In this document: positions 37,907-46,088 of the stretch, piece by piece
How the letters are laid out: the number at the start of each line of letters is the position of its first letter
Numbering within the stretch: the stretch's first letter is position 1
From: Streptomyces werraensis
Lineage (GTDB): Bacteria; Actinomycetota; Actinomycetes; Streptomycetales; Streptomycetaceae
DNA: 64,000 bases
NCBI GenBank assembly: GCA_014656175.1
Contig: BNBX01000001.1
Coordinates: 826,284-890,283 of the forward strand
Reading direction: 5' to 3'
Translations under genes and position numbers: made by a program
The notes under the pieces: generated by a model
Database searches by the model: none
Told to the model about the DNA's origin: nothing
The model's input: the letters and a program-made list of their open reading frames with translations, nothing else

Positions 37907-37936
37907 ATTATCCCCGTGTTCGCCACGTCCGTCGAA
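37907..37936 (-). promoter_or_regulatory. leaderless promoter of the nucleotidyltransferase pair
   Basis: On the minus strand TTCGAC (37936-37931), 18 bases, then GATAAT (37912-37907), then 6 bases to ATG. The start of transcription should fall at or next to the start codon, and no ribosome binding site is present. Confidence 0.65.
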
Positions 37937-38057
37937 GTTCCGACAGGTCGTGCCGGGCCCGTATGCCGTTGGCCCGCCCGGCCACTGTCCCGGCCGCCGG
38001 CCCCTCCCCCGGTCACGATTCGGTTGCGGCCACCCCCCATCCCCTTGCCCACCGCCG

Positions 38058-38095
38058 GTGTAATCGTTTCCAATCGTCCGTGTAATCGATTCCAC
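38058..38095 (+). promoter_or_regulatory. paired LacI-family operators
   Basis: GTGTAATCGATTCCAC (38080-38095) is a near-palindrome with core AATCGATT, and a second copy, GTGTAATCGTTTCCA (38058-38072), begins 22 bases earlier, two helical turns away. They precede the LacI gene and the ribose operon, so autoregulation of the whole operon is likely. Confidence 0.8.
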
Positions 38096-38112
38096 GAGGA
38101 GGTGGGTCGGGC

Positions 38113-39150
38113 ATGGCGGGTATCAAGGACGTCGCCGCCGAGGCGGGGTTGTCCGTCGCGACGGTGTCGCGGGTGCTCAACGGGCATCCGTCGGTCAGTG
38201 AGGACGCGCGGCGTCGGGTGACCGCCGCCGTGGAGCGGCTGGGGTACCGGCCGAACGCCGTCGCCCGGTCCCTGCGCACCGATCAGACCCGCACCCTCGG
38301 GCTGGTCATCAGCGACGTGATGAACCCGTACTTCACCGAGCTGGCCCGCTCCGTCGAGGAGGAGGCCCGCGCGCTCGGGTACAGCGTGATCATCGGCAAC
38401 GCCGACGAGCGGCCCGACCTCCAGGACCATCACGTCACCACCCTGCTGGACCGCCGTATCGACGGCCTGCTCGTCTCCCCCACCGACGGCGGCTCGCCCG
38501 GCATGCTCGGGGCCGCGCGGGCCGGGACGCCCATGGTGTTCGTCGACCGGTGGATCCCGGGCGTGGACGTGCCGGTGGTCCGCTCGGACGGGCGGGCCGC
38601 CGTACGGGATCTCGTCGCCCATCTGCACACGCTCGGGCGCCGGCGGCTCGCGATCATCGCCGGGCCCGCCGCCACCACGACCGGCCGGGAGCGCGTGGAC
38701 GCCTTCCGTGAGGCGCTCGCGGCCCACGGCCTCGAACTCCCCGACGCCTACATCGGGCAGGGCGACTTCCAGGCCGGCAGCGGGCGCCGGGTGACCGAGG
38801 GCTTCCTCGACCTCCCCGAGCCGCCCGAGGTCGTCTTCGCCGCCGACAACCTGATGGCGCTCGGCGCGCTGGACGCGATCCGCGCCCGCGGGCTGCGGGT
38901 GCCGGACGACATCGGGCTCGCCGCCTTCGACGACATCCCCTGGTTCGTGCACACCGACCCCCCGGTCACCGCGGTCGCCCAGCCGGTCCGCGACCTGGGG
39001 CGGGCCGCCGTGCGCGCCCTGGTCGACCGGATCGAGGGCAGGCCCGGCGAGTCCGTCACCCTCCCCGCCCGGCTCGTCGTGCGCCGCTCCTGCGGCGAGG
39101 ACGACGCCGGAATCGAGTCCCCCTCCCCCGTACGAAGGAGTACGCCGTGA
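38113..39150 (+). CDS. rbsR: LacI-family repressor of the ribose-type operon
   Basis: A 345-residue LacI-type repressor. The N-terminal HTH is IKDVAAEAGLSVATVSRVLN with hinge RPNAVARSLRT; the rest is a periplasmic-binding-like sugar domain (TLGLVISDVMNPYFTELARS; VVRSDGRAAV; EVVFAADNLMALGAL). ATG 38113 follows GAGGAGG. It is the first gene of the operon and lies just after two near-palindromic operators, so it likely represses itself and the transporter until the sugar binds. The symbol is by operon context. Confidence 0.9.
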   Translation: MAGIKDVAAEAGLSVATVSRVLNGHPSVSEDARRRVTAAVERLGYRPNAVARSLRTDQTRTLGLVISDVMNPYFTELARSVEEEARALGYSVIIGNADERPDLQDHHVTTLLDRRIDGLLVSPTDGGSPGMLGAARAGTPMVFVDRWIPGVDVPVVRSDGRAAVRDLVAHLHTLGRRRLAIIAGPAATTTGRERVDAFREALAAHGLELPDAYIGQGDFQAGSGRRVTEGFLDLPEPPEVVFAADNLMALGALDAIRARGLRVPDDIGLAAFDDIPWFVHTDPPVTAVAQPVRDLGRAAVRALVDRIEGRPGESVTLPARLVVRRSCGEDDAGIESPSPVRRSTP

Positions 39151-40688
39151 GCAGCCGCAGTCCTGACGAGTTGCTGCGCATCGAGGGCATCCGCAAGACC
39201 TTCCCCGGCGTGGTCGCGCTCGACGGCGTGGACTTCGATCTGCGCCGTGGCGAGGTGCACGTGCTGCTGGGCGAGAACGGCGCCGGCAAGAGCACGCTGA
39301 TCAAGATGCTCTCCGGCGCCTACACGCCCGACGTCGGGCGGATCACCGTCGGCGGCGAGGAGGTGCGCATCGGCGGTGCGCAGGACTCCGAGAAGCTCGG
39401 CATCGCCACCATCTACCAGGAGTTCAACCTGGTCCCCGATCTGACGGTCGCGGAGAACATCTTCCTGGGGCGGCAGCCGCGCCGGTTCGGGATGATCGAC
39501 CGGAAGCGAATGGACGCGGACGCCGAAGTGCTCCTGAAGCGCGTCGGGGTGGACGTGTCGCCCCGCGCCCGGGTGCGGGAACTGGGCATCGCCCGGCTCC
39601 AGATGGTCGAGATCGCCAAGGCGCTCAGTCTGGACGCGCGCGTGCTCATCATGGACGAGCCGACCGCCGTGCTGACGTCGGAGGAGGTCGAGAAGCTGTT
39701 CGCGATCGTGCGGCGGCTGCGCGAGGACGGCGTCGGGATCGTCTTCATCACCCACCACCTCGAGGAGATCGCCGCGCTCGGCGACCGGGTCACCGTGATC
39801 CGGGACGGCCGCAGCGTCGGGCAGGTGCCCGCCTCCACCCCGGAGGACGAGCTCGTACGGCTCATGGTGGGGCGGTCCATCGACCAGCAGTACCCGCGTG
39901 AGCGCGCCGACGCCGGTGACGCCCTGCTCCGGGTCGAGGGGCTGACGCGTGACGGCGTGTTCCACGACGTCAGCTTCGAGGTGCGGGCCGGTGAGGTCGT
40001 CGGCGTCGCGGGGCTGGTCGGCGCCGGGCGGACCGAGGTGGCCCGCGCGGTGTTCGGGGCCGACCCGTACGACGCCGGGACCGTGCACGTCGCGGGGACC
40101 CCGCTGCGCCGCCACGACGTGAACGCCGCCATGGAGGCCGGGGTCGGGCTCGTGCCCGAGGACCGCAAGGGGCAGGGGCTCGTCCTCGACGCCTCCGTCG
40201 AGGAGAACCTCGGCCTGGTCACCCTCCGCTCCTCCTCCCGCGCCGGACTCGTCGACCTCAAGGGGCAGCACGAGGCCGCCGCCCGCATCGCCGGGCAGCT
40301 CGGCGTGCGGATGGCCGGTCTCGGCCAGCACGTGCGCACCCTGTCCGGCGGCAACCAGCAGAAGGTCGTCATCGGCAAGTGGCTGCTGGCCGACACCAAG
40401 GTGCTCATCCTCGACGAGCCGACGCGCGGCATCGACGTCGGCGCGAAGGTCGAGATCTACCAGCTGATCAACGAGCTGACGGCGGCCGGCGCCGCGGTCC
40501 TCATGATCTCCAGCGACCTGCCCGAGGTGCTCGGCATGAGCGACCGGGTCCTGGTCATGGCGCAGGGCCGGCTCGCGGGCGAACTCGACGCCGCCGACGC
40601 CACCCAGGACGCCGTGATGGCCCTCGCCGTCGGCACCTCTTCCCTCGACTCCCCCAGCAACGGAACGGAGGCCCCCGGTGGCCACTGA
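39147..40688 (+). CDS. rbsA: ribose-type ABC transporter ATPase (two NBDs)
   Basis: A 513-residue ATPase with two ABC domains, as in RbsA/MglA/XylG. The first has GENGAGKSTLIKMLSG, FITHHLEEIAAL and LIMDEPTAVLT; the second has the degenerate Walker A GLVGAGRTEVAR typical of this family, then TLSGGNQQKVVIGKWL and LILDEPTRGIDVGAK. It powers sugar uptake with the fused permease-binding protein encoded next. GTG 39147 overlaps the LacI stop (GTGA), and the 3' end overlaps the next gene by 11 bases. Confidence 0.95.
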   Translation: MSSRSPDELLRIEGIRKTFPGVVALDGVDFDLRRGEVHVLLGENGAGKSTLIKMLSGAYTPDVGRITVGGEEVRIGGAQDSEKLGIATIYQEFNLVPDLTVAENIFLGRQPRRFGMIDRKRMDADAEVLLKRVGVDVSPRARVRELGIARLQMVEIAKALSLDARVLIMDEPTAVLTSEEVEKLFAIVRRLREDGVGIVFITHHLEEIAALGDRVTVIRDGRSVGQVPASTPEDELVRLMVGRSIDQQYPRERADAGDALLRVEGLTRDGVFHDVSFEVRAGEVVGVAGLVGAGRTEVARAVFGADPYDAGTVHVAGTPLRRHDVNAAMEAGVGLVPEDRKGQGLVLDASVEENLGLVTLRSSSRAGLVDLKGQHEAAARIAGQLGVRMAGLGQHVRTLSGGNQQKVVIGKWLLADTKVLILDEPTRGIDVGAKVEIYQLINELTAAGAAVLMISSDLPEVLGMSDRVLVMAQGRLAGELDAADATQDAVMALAVGTSSLDSPSNGTEAPGGH

Positions 40689-42633
40689 CACGCTCAAGAG
40701 CAAGCCGGGCGCGCAGGGCGGCGCCACCGGCGGCCTGCGCCGGCTGCTCCTCGACAACGGCGCGCTCACCGCGCTGATCGTCCTCGTGATCGCCATGTCG
40801 GCGCTGTCCGGGGACTTCCTGACCGCCGACAACCTGCTCAACGTCGGTGTGCAGGCCGCCGTGACCGCGATCCTCGCGTTCGGCGTCACCTTCGTCATCG
40901 TCTCGGCGGGCATCGATCTGTCGGTCGGCTCGGTCGCCGCGCTGTCCGCGACCGTGCTGGCGTGGAGCGCAACGGAGGCCGGAATCCCGGTGGCCCTCGC
41001 GGTCGTCCTCGCCGTGCTGACCGGCATCGTCTGCGGCCTGGTCAACGGCTTCCTCGTCTCGTACGGCAAACTCCCGCCGTTCATCGCCACCCTGGCGATG
41101 CTGTCGGTGGCGCGCGGCCTGTCGCTGGTGATCTCGCAGGGCTCCCCCATCGCCTTCCCCGACTCCGTCTCCCACCTCGGCGACACGCTCGGCGGCTGGC
41201 TGCCGGTGCCGGTGCTCGTCATGGTCGTCATGGGGCTGCTGACCGCGTTCGTCCTCGGCCGCACGTACATCGGCCGGTCCATGTACGCGATCGGCGGCAA
41301 CGAGGAGGCCGCGCGGCTGTCCGGGCTGCGGGTGAAGAAGCAGAAGCTCGCCATCTACGCCTTCTCCGGCCTGTTCGCGGCCGCCGCGGGCATCGTGCTC
41401 GCCTCCCGGCTGGCGTCCGCGCAGCCGCAAGCCGCGCAGGGCTACGAACTGGACGCCATCGCCGCGGTCGTCATCGGCGGCGCCTCCCTCGCGGGCGGCA
41501 CCGGCAAGGCGTCCGGCACCCTGATCGGCGCGCTGATCCTCGCGGTGCTGCGCAACGGCCTCAACCTGCTGTCGGTGTCGGCGTTCTGGCAGCAGGTCGT
41601 CATCGGCGTGGTCATCGCGCTGGCGGTGCTGTTCGACACGGTGCGCCGCAAGGCGGGCGCGACCGCCCCGGCGGCCGGCGCGTCCGGCGGCGACAAGGGC
41701 AGGCAGGCACTGACGTACGTGATCGCGGCCGTCGTCGCCGTCGCGGTCGTCGGCGCCACCTCCCTGCTGCACAACGGCTCGTCCGCGGCGGCCAAGCCGA
41801 AGATCGGGCTGTCCCTGTCGACGCTCAACAACCCGTTCTTCGTGCAGATCCGGGACGGCGCCGAGGAGGAGGCGAAGAAGCTGGGCGTCGACCTCACCGT
41901 CACCGACGCGCAGAACGACGCCTCCCAGCAGGCCAACCAGTTGCAGAACTTCACCAGCGGCTCGCTGGACGCGGTCGTCGTCAACCCGGTGGACTCGGAC
42001 GCGGCCGGGCCTTCGGTGCGCGGCGCGAACAAGGCGGACATCCCGGTGGTCGCCGTGGACCGCGGCGTCAACAAGGCGGACACGTCCGCGCTGGTCGCCT
42101 CCGACAACGTCGAGGGCGGCGCGCTCGGCGCCAAGGCGCTCGCGGAGAAGCTCGGCGGCAAGGGCACCATCGTGATCCTCCAGGGCCAGGCCGGCACCTC
42201 CGCGAGCCGTGAGCGCGGCGCGGGCTTCGCCGAGGGCCTGAAGGACTACCCGGGCATCAAGGTCGTCGCCAAGCAGCCCGCGGACTTCGACCGCACCAAG
42301 GGCCTGGACGTGATGACGAACCTGCTCCAGGCGCACCCCGACATCGACGGCGTCTTCGCCGAGAACGACGAGATGGCGCTCGGCGCGATCAAGGCACTCG
42401 GCTCCAAGGCCGGGAAGTCGGTGCAGGTCGTCGGGTTCGACGGCACGCCGGACGGGCTGAAGGCGGTGCAGGCGGGCACGCTGTACGCCTCCGTCGCCCA
42501 GCAGCCCAGCGAACTCGGGCGGATCGCCGTGCGCAACGCGTTGCGGGCCGCCGAGGACGAAAAGGTGGAGAAGATGGTGAAGGTGCCGGTGAAGGTGGTC
42601 ACGAAGGAGAACGTGGCCGGCTTCGAAGGCTGA
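40678..42633 (+). CDS. RbsC-RbsB fusion: ribose-type permease fused to binding protein
   Basis: A 651-residue fusion. Residues 1 to about 325 are an RbsC-type permease of about ten helices (VSAGIDLSVGSVAALSATVL; SYGKLPPFIATLAMLSVARG). A linker rich in Ala/Gly and another membrane helix (about 344-365) leads to a complete sugar-binding protein (IGLSLSTLNNPFFVQIRDGA; SDNVEGGALGAKALAEKLGG; FAENDEMALGAIKAL). The binding protein is thus tethered outside the cell rather than as a free lipoprotein. GTG 40678 overlaps the rbsA stop. Fusions of this sort occur in some actinobacteria as I recall. Confidence 0.93.
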   Translation: MATDTLKSKPGAQGGATGGLRRLLLDNGALTALIVLVIAMSALSGDFLTADNLLNVGVQAAVTAILAFGVTFVIVSAGIDLSVGSVAALSATVLAWSATEAGIPVALAVVLAVLTGIVCGLVNGFLVSYGKLPPFIATLAMLSVARGLSLVISQGSPIAFPDSVSHLGDTLGGWLPVPVLVMVVMGLLTAFVLGRTYIGRSMYAIGGNEEAARLSGLRVKKQKLAIYAFSGLFAAAAGIVLASRLASAQPQAAQGYELDAIAAVVIGGASLAGGTGKASGTLIGALILAVLRNGLNLLSVSAFWQQVVIGVVIALAVLFDTVRRKAGATAPAAGASGGDKGRQALTYVIAAVVAVAVVGATSLLHNGSSAAAKPKIGLSLSTLNNPFFVQIRDGAEEEAKKLGVDLTVTDAQNDASQQANQLQNFTSGSLDAVVVNPVDSDAAGPSVRGANKADIPVVAVDRGVNKADTSALVASDNVEGGALGAKALAEKLGGKGTIVILQGQAGTSASRERGAGFAEGLKDYPGIKVVAKQPADFDRTKGLDVMTNLLQAHPDIDGVFAENDEMALGAIKALGSKAGKSVQVVGFDGTPDGLKAVQAGTLYASVAQQPSELGRIAVRNALRAAEDEKVEKMVKVPVKVVTKENVAGFEG

Positions 42634-42686
42634 CACCGGCACCGAGGCGCGGGAGCCACACAGGCACTGGGGCCTCAGGGGCACAC

Positions 42687-42714
42687 GGGCGGGCGGTCAC
42701 CGGGCCGCCCGCCC
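42687..42714 (+). terminator. hairpin between transporter and ribokinase
   Basis: GGGCGGGCGG (42687-42696) and CCGCCCGCCC (42705-42714) form a perfect 10-bp stem. In the middle of the operon it may attenuate read-through or protect the transporter mRNA end. Confidence 0.55.
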
Positions 42715-42740
42715 TCCTCAGCGGATCGGGGAGCGAATTC

Positions 42741-43646
42741 ATGTACGACTACGACCTCCTGGTCGTCGGATCGGCCAACGCCGACCTGGTGATCGGGGTG
42801 GAGCGCCGGCCGGGCGCCGGGGAGACGGTGCTCGGCTCCGACCTGGCCGTGCATCCGGGCGGCAAGGGCGCGAACCAGGCGGTCGCCGCCGCCCGGCTCG
42901 GCGCGCGCACCGCCCTGCTGGCGCGGGTCGGGGACGACGACCACGGGCGGCTGCTGCTGGACTCGCTGCGCGAGGCGGGCGCGGACACGGTGGGCGTGCT
43001 GGTGGGCGGGGCGCCGACCGGTGTCGCGCTGATCACGGTGGACCCGTCGGGCGACAACAGCATCGTCGTCTCGCCGGGCGCGAACGGCCGGCTGACCCCG
43101 TCCGACGTACGGGCCGCAGCGAGCCTCTTCCACGCCTCGCGGGTGGTGTCGACGCAGCTGGAGATCCCGCTGGAAACGGTGGTGGAGGTGGTGCGGAGTC
43201 TGGCGCCGGACAGCCGTTTCGTCCTCAACCCGTCGCCTCCGCGGCCGCTGCCGTCGGAGGTGCTGGCGGCCTGCGACCCGCTGATCGTCAACGAGCACGA
43301 GGCGAAGGTGATCCTCGGCGACAGCGCCGGGGTGAGCGACGAACCGGAGGACTGGGCCCGGCTGCTGCTGGCGAAGGGCCCGCGCTCGGTGGTCGTCACC
43401 CTGGGCGGTGAGGGCGCGCTCGTGGCGTCCTCGGCCGGGGTGACGCGGGTGCCGTCGGTGAAGGTGGAGGCGGTGGACACCACGGGCGCCGGGGACGCGT
43501 TCACCGCGGCGCTGGCGTGGCGGCTGGGCACGGGCGAACCGCTCGCCGAGGCCGCCGCCTACGCGGCCCGGGTGGGCGCGGCGACGGTCACCAAGGAGGG
43601 CGCGCAGGTGTCGTTCCCGACGGCGGCGGAGGTCGCGGAGCTGTGA
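42741..43646 (+). CDS. rbsK: ribokinase
   Basis: A 301-residue PfkB-family kinase that phosphorylates ribose to ribose-5-phosphate. It has LLVVGSANADLVIGVERRPG with the GS.N.D start of ribokinases, HPGGKGANQAVAAARLG (sugar-binding GGKGANQA), and the ATP/anion-hole motif DTTGAGDAFTAALAW with the catalytic Asp. Length fits the family. ATG 42741 follows GGGGAG by 7 bases. It follows the transporter genes after a hairpin and overlaps the start of rbsD by 4 bases. Confidence 0.95.
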   Translation: MYDYDLLVVGSANADLVIGVERRPGAGETVLGSDLAVHPGGKGANQAVAAARLGARTALLARVGDDDHGRLLLDSLREAGADTVGVLVGGAPTGVALITVDPSGDNSIVVSPGANGRLTPSDVRAAASLFHASRVVSTQLEIPLETVVEVVRSLAPDSRFVLNPSPPRPLPSEVLAACDPLIVNEHEAKVILGDSAGVSDEPEDWARLLLAKGPRSVVVTLGGEGALVASSAGVTRVPSVKVEAVDTTGAGDAFTAALAWRLGTGEPLAEAAAYAARVGAATVTKEGAQVSFPTAAEVAEL

Positions 43647-44032
43647 AGAAGCACGGGATCCTCAACCGGCATCTGTCCGGCGCCCTCGCCGAGCTCGGCC
43701 ACACCGACGGGGTGCTGGTGTGCGACGCGGGCATGCCCATCCCGGACGGGCCGCGCGTGGTGGACCTGGCCTTCCGGGCCGGGGTGCCGTCGTTCGCGGA
43801 GGTGCTGGAGGGTCTGCTCGGCGAGCTGGCGGTCGAGGGCGCGACGGCGGCGGAGGAGGTACGGGGCGCGAATCCGGCGACGGCGTCGCTGCTGACCGGC
43901 CACTTCCCCGACCTGGCGTACGTCCCGCACGAGCGGCTGAAGCAGCTGACGTCCGGCGCACGGCTCGTGGTGCGCACGGGCGAGGCGAGCCCGTACGCGA
44001 ACGTGCTGCTGCGGTGCGGGGTCTTCTTCTGA
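43643..44032 (+). CDS. rbsD: D-ribose pyranase
   Basis: A 129-residue RbsD. It converts beta-pyranose ribose into forms that ribokinase can use. Family marks are KHGILNRHLSGALAELGHTD (with the catalytic His), VCDAGMPIPDGPRVVDLAF and the end TGEASPYANVLLRCGVFF. GTG 43643 overlaps the ribokinase stop (GTGA) with GGAG upstream. It is the last gene of the operon and is followed by a strong hairpin. Together with rbsK it makes ribose or a close pentose the likely operon substrate. Confidence 0.95.
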   Translation: MKKHGILNRHLSGALAELGHTDGVLVCDAGMPIPDGPRVVDLAFRAGVPSFAEVLEGLLGELAVEGATAAEEVRGANPATASLLTGHFPDLAYVPHERLKQLTSGARLVVRTGEASPYANVLLRCGVFF

Positions 44033-44051
44033 GCCGCGTCCGCACGAACTT

Positions 44052-44083
44052 CGAGGGGCCCGGTCCGTCGACCGGGCCCCTCG
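44052..44083 (+). terminator. terminator of the ribose operon
   Basis: CGAGGGGCCCGGT (44052-44064) and ACCGGGCCCCTCG (44071-44083) form a perfect 13-bp stem, 20 bases after the rbsD stop. Confidence 0.88.
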
Positions 44084-44218
44084 CTTCCCTCCCCCGCCAA
44101 GACCTCCCTGAAGCCCCCCCGGGTCCCCACCCGGAAGTCCTGACGGTATGTAGACAGGCGGGGTGGGGGGAGGGTTGTACGGGCTGGAGGAATTTTTCGG
44201 CGGGCGCTGCCGGGGGGT

Positions 44219-44839
44219 GTTCCCACGAAGCCTGCCTTCTGGCTGAAGCGCGGAACCACCACCTACGGCTTCACGGCCGACATGCTGAGCCAGTCGCAGG
44301 AACTGCCCTGGGGCAGCCCGGTCGATAAGGAGCGCCACGGGCTGGGCTGGGCTGGGCTGGGCCACCAACTGCTCGAGTTCGGCAAGGGGTTCGTCATCGA
44401 CGGGGTATGGGCGACGATCCGCGGCCTCGGCACTCTTGTCGGGGTGGACGGCTGGGACGCCGCCGGCGAGGCCTTGAAGGGGCTCGGCAAGCTGGCCACC
44501 GGCCTGGTCACCACCGCGGTACCGGTCGTCGGCGTCGCGTACTGGACGATGCCCGAGGACAAGCTGCCGCCCTATCTGCGCGACTCCCGTAACACGGTGA
44601 AGGAGGCGGGCAAGGCGCTGGTCGCCTGGGACCAGTGGAGCGACAACCCCGCCCGGGCCGGCGGCGCCGTCACCTTCAACGTGCTGACGACGGTGTTCAC
44701 CGGAGGCGCCGGGGCGGCGGCCAAGGGCGGAGCGGCGGCCCGCACGGTCGGTGCCCTCGGCAGGACGGCGCGTCCGGTCGACCCGATGACGCCCAAGCAC
44801 CTCTTGAGGCGTTTTTGGATCGGCGAGTACGACACGTGA
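44219..44839 (+). pseudogene. 5'-truncated T7SS-type polymorphic toxin body
   Basis: This is the middle of a large polymorphic toxin of the type I recall as putative T7SS-secreted protein: KPAFWLKRGTTTYGFTADML, LPWGSPVDKERHGL, GTLVGVDGWDAAGEALKGLG, MPEDKLPPYLRDSR and NPARAGGAVTFNVLTTVF. The frame is open back to a stop at 44141-44143 but has no ATG or GTG before 44282, inside the homology, so the 5' part is lost. The C-terminal toxin domain is also absent: after PVDPMT the frame runs into PKHLLRRFWIGEYDT, which matches the tail of an Imm49-type protein. It contains a GCTGG tandem repeat at 44341-44360. Probably non-functional. Confidence 0.75.
44341..44360 (+). repeat. pentanucleotide tandem repeat (GCTGG x4)
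   Basis: Four perfect GCTGG units lie in the open frame of the toxin remnant, coding for GWAGLG. A change of one unit would shift the frame. Confidence 0.75.
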
Positions 44840-44861
44840 TTGAAGTCGTTCACCTGACGAA

Positions 44862-45746
44862 ATGAGAATGCCGTCCGTGCCCACCAAAATCACTCGCCCC
44901 TCACCGGCAGGCAGCCACCCCGACCCTGACCGGTTTCGGGCACAGCTCAATGAGCGCGTTGTTCAACGGGTTGAGGAGTTGCCGGAGTGGCCTCAGAGCT
45001 TCGATCTGACTTTCAGTAGTGCCCTGAACGCCGCAAAAACCCAGTGCTCCCTGGATCCCACTGCGGAGTTGCTCGAAACGTGGGAGGCCTGGGTGACCGC
45101 CATGCAGGTCGGATCGGCCCTGTTCGCCTCTGCCACCGCTCCCGCAGGGTCCACCGTCGAGTGCGTCATCGCGCACAAGACGCGGACCATCCCTGCCGTC
45201 GGCGTCACGCACTTCACCGACGCCGGTACCTGGCTCGACGCTTTCTGGCTCGCGGTGATCTGCCGGGATCAGGCCCGCATGACCCAGCTGTGCCAGGTGT
45301 CCGTCGACACCCTGCGTGCCTCCGGCGCCGTCTTCGAGGAGTACGTCTACGACTGGGTCGACACGCTGCAGACCTACTGGCTGGAGCGTCCCGGACTCGG
45401 GGAGAAGCTCACTGCCGCCTTCGAGGGAACCGACCCCGAGCGGATGCGGTTCATGGACCGCGAGACGGCACTCAAGGTGCTCTACCCGCCGGTCAATCTC
45501 TTCTTCCGCTTCCTCAGCCGAGATGCGGAGAAGTTCAACGAAACGCTGGTGCAGTCCCTCGAACTGCACCGTGAGTACTGGACGGCGAACGAGGAACGCC
45601 AGGAGACCGGAGACGGGGATGTCCCGCTCGCCCTCCTCGCCCTCACCTGCCTCGCATACGACGCCGGGCGGCCCATCGAGGTCGAGTCCGAATACCTCCC
45701 CGAGCACCTGCTCAAGCGCAGCTGGCTCGGCGAGTTCCCCACGTGA
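44862..45746 (+). CDS. Imm49-like immunity protein
   Basis: A 294-residue cytoplasmic protein of the Imm49 immunity family (recognised from recall of its conserved end). Marks are EYVYDWVDTLQTYWLERPGL, GEKLTAAFEGTDPE, VLYPPVNLFFRFL, HREYWTANEE and ALTCLAYDAGRPIEVESEYL with the tail PEHLLKRSWLGEFPT. Immunity proteins neutralise a cognate toxin from the same locus. It is intact and lies 22 bases after the toxin remnant, so it may persist as orphan immunity. ATG 44862 or 44868 could be used; no strong ribosome binding site is seen. Confidence 0.85.
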   Translation: MRMPSVPTKITRPSPAGSHPDPDRFRAQLNERVVQRVEELPEWPQSFDLTFSSALNAAKTQCSLDPTAELLETWEAWVTAMQVGSALFASATAPAGSTVECVIAHKTRTIPAVGVTHFTDAGTWLDAFWLAVICRDQARMTQLCQVSVDTLRASGAVFEEYVYDWVDTLQTYWLERPGLGEKLTAAFEGTDPERMRFMDRETALKVLYPPVNLFFRFLSRDAEKFNETLVQSLELHREYWTANEERQETGDGDVPLALLALTCLAYDAGRPIEVESEYLPEHLLKRSWLGEFPT

Positions 45747-45765
45747 CACGAGGTGACGCGGCACC

Positions 45766-46028
45766 ATGACCGCTCAGGACTACGACAGCCAGCTCCTCGA
45801 GTCCGTCGCCGTGCGCCGGCGGCGGCTTCGGGACGCCCTGGGTTCGGGACGCAGCGGCAGCGGCGGACCCTGGACGAGCGGGTGGGCAGGGTGATCGCCG
45901 GGATGGTGATCGCGGCTGTGCTGAGCGCGGGGTGCGTCGGGTGGTCGTTCGTGTCGCACCGGCTGATGGGGCAGGACCCCTATTCCGGCGGCGCTCCCGC
46001 ACCCTCCAGCAGTCATACAAGCCGGTGA
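45766..46028 (+). pseudogene. frameshifted T7SS-associated small membrane protein
   Basis: The frame from ATG 45766 reads MTAQDYDSQLLESVAVRRRR and LRDALG, then runs into SGRSGSGG and a stop. The other frame supplies GFGTQRQRRTLDERVGRVIA and a membrane helix GMVIAAVLSAGCVGWSFV. One extra G in the run at 45840-45842 would join them into a protein of about 87 residues with an N-terminal cytoplasmic part and one helix, a form I associate with small proteins near eccD in Streptomyces type VII loci. It is 19 bases after the Imm49 gene. A sequencing error cannot be excluded. Confidence 0.6.
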
Positions 46029-46088
46029 TAGGTTCGCGAACGTGATGTCTGTGGGGCTCTGAGCAGGGAGACAGCCAGGGCTCCGGCG

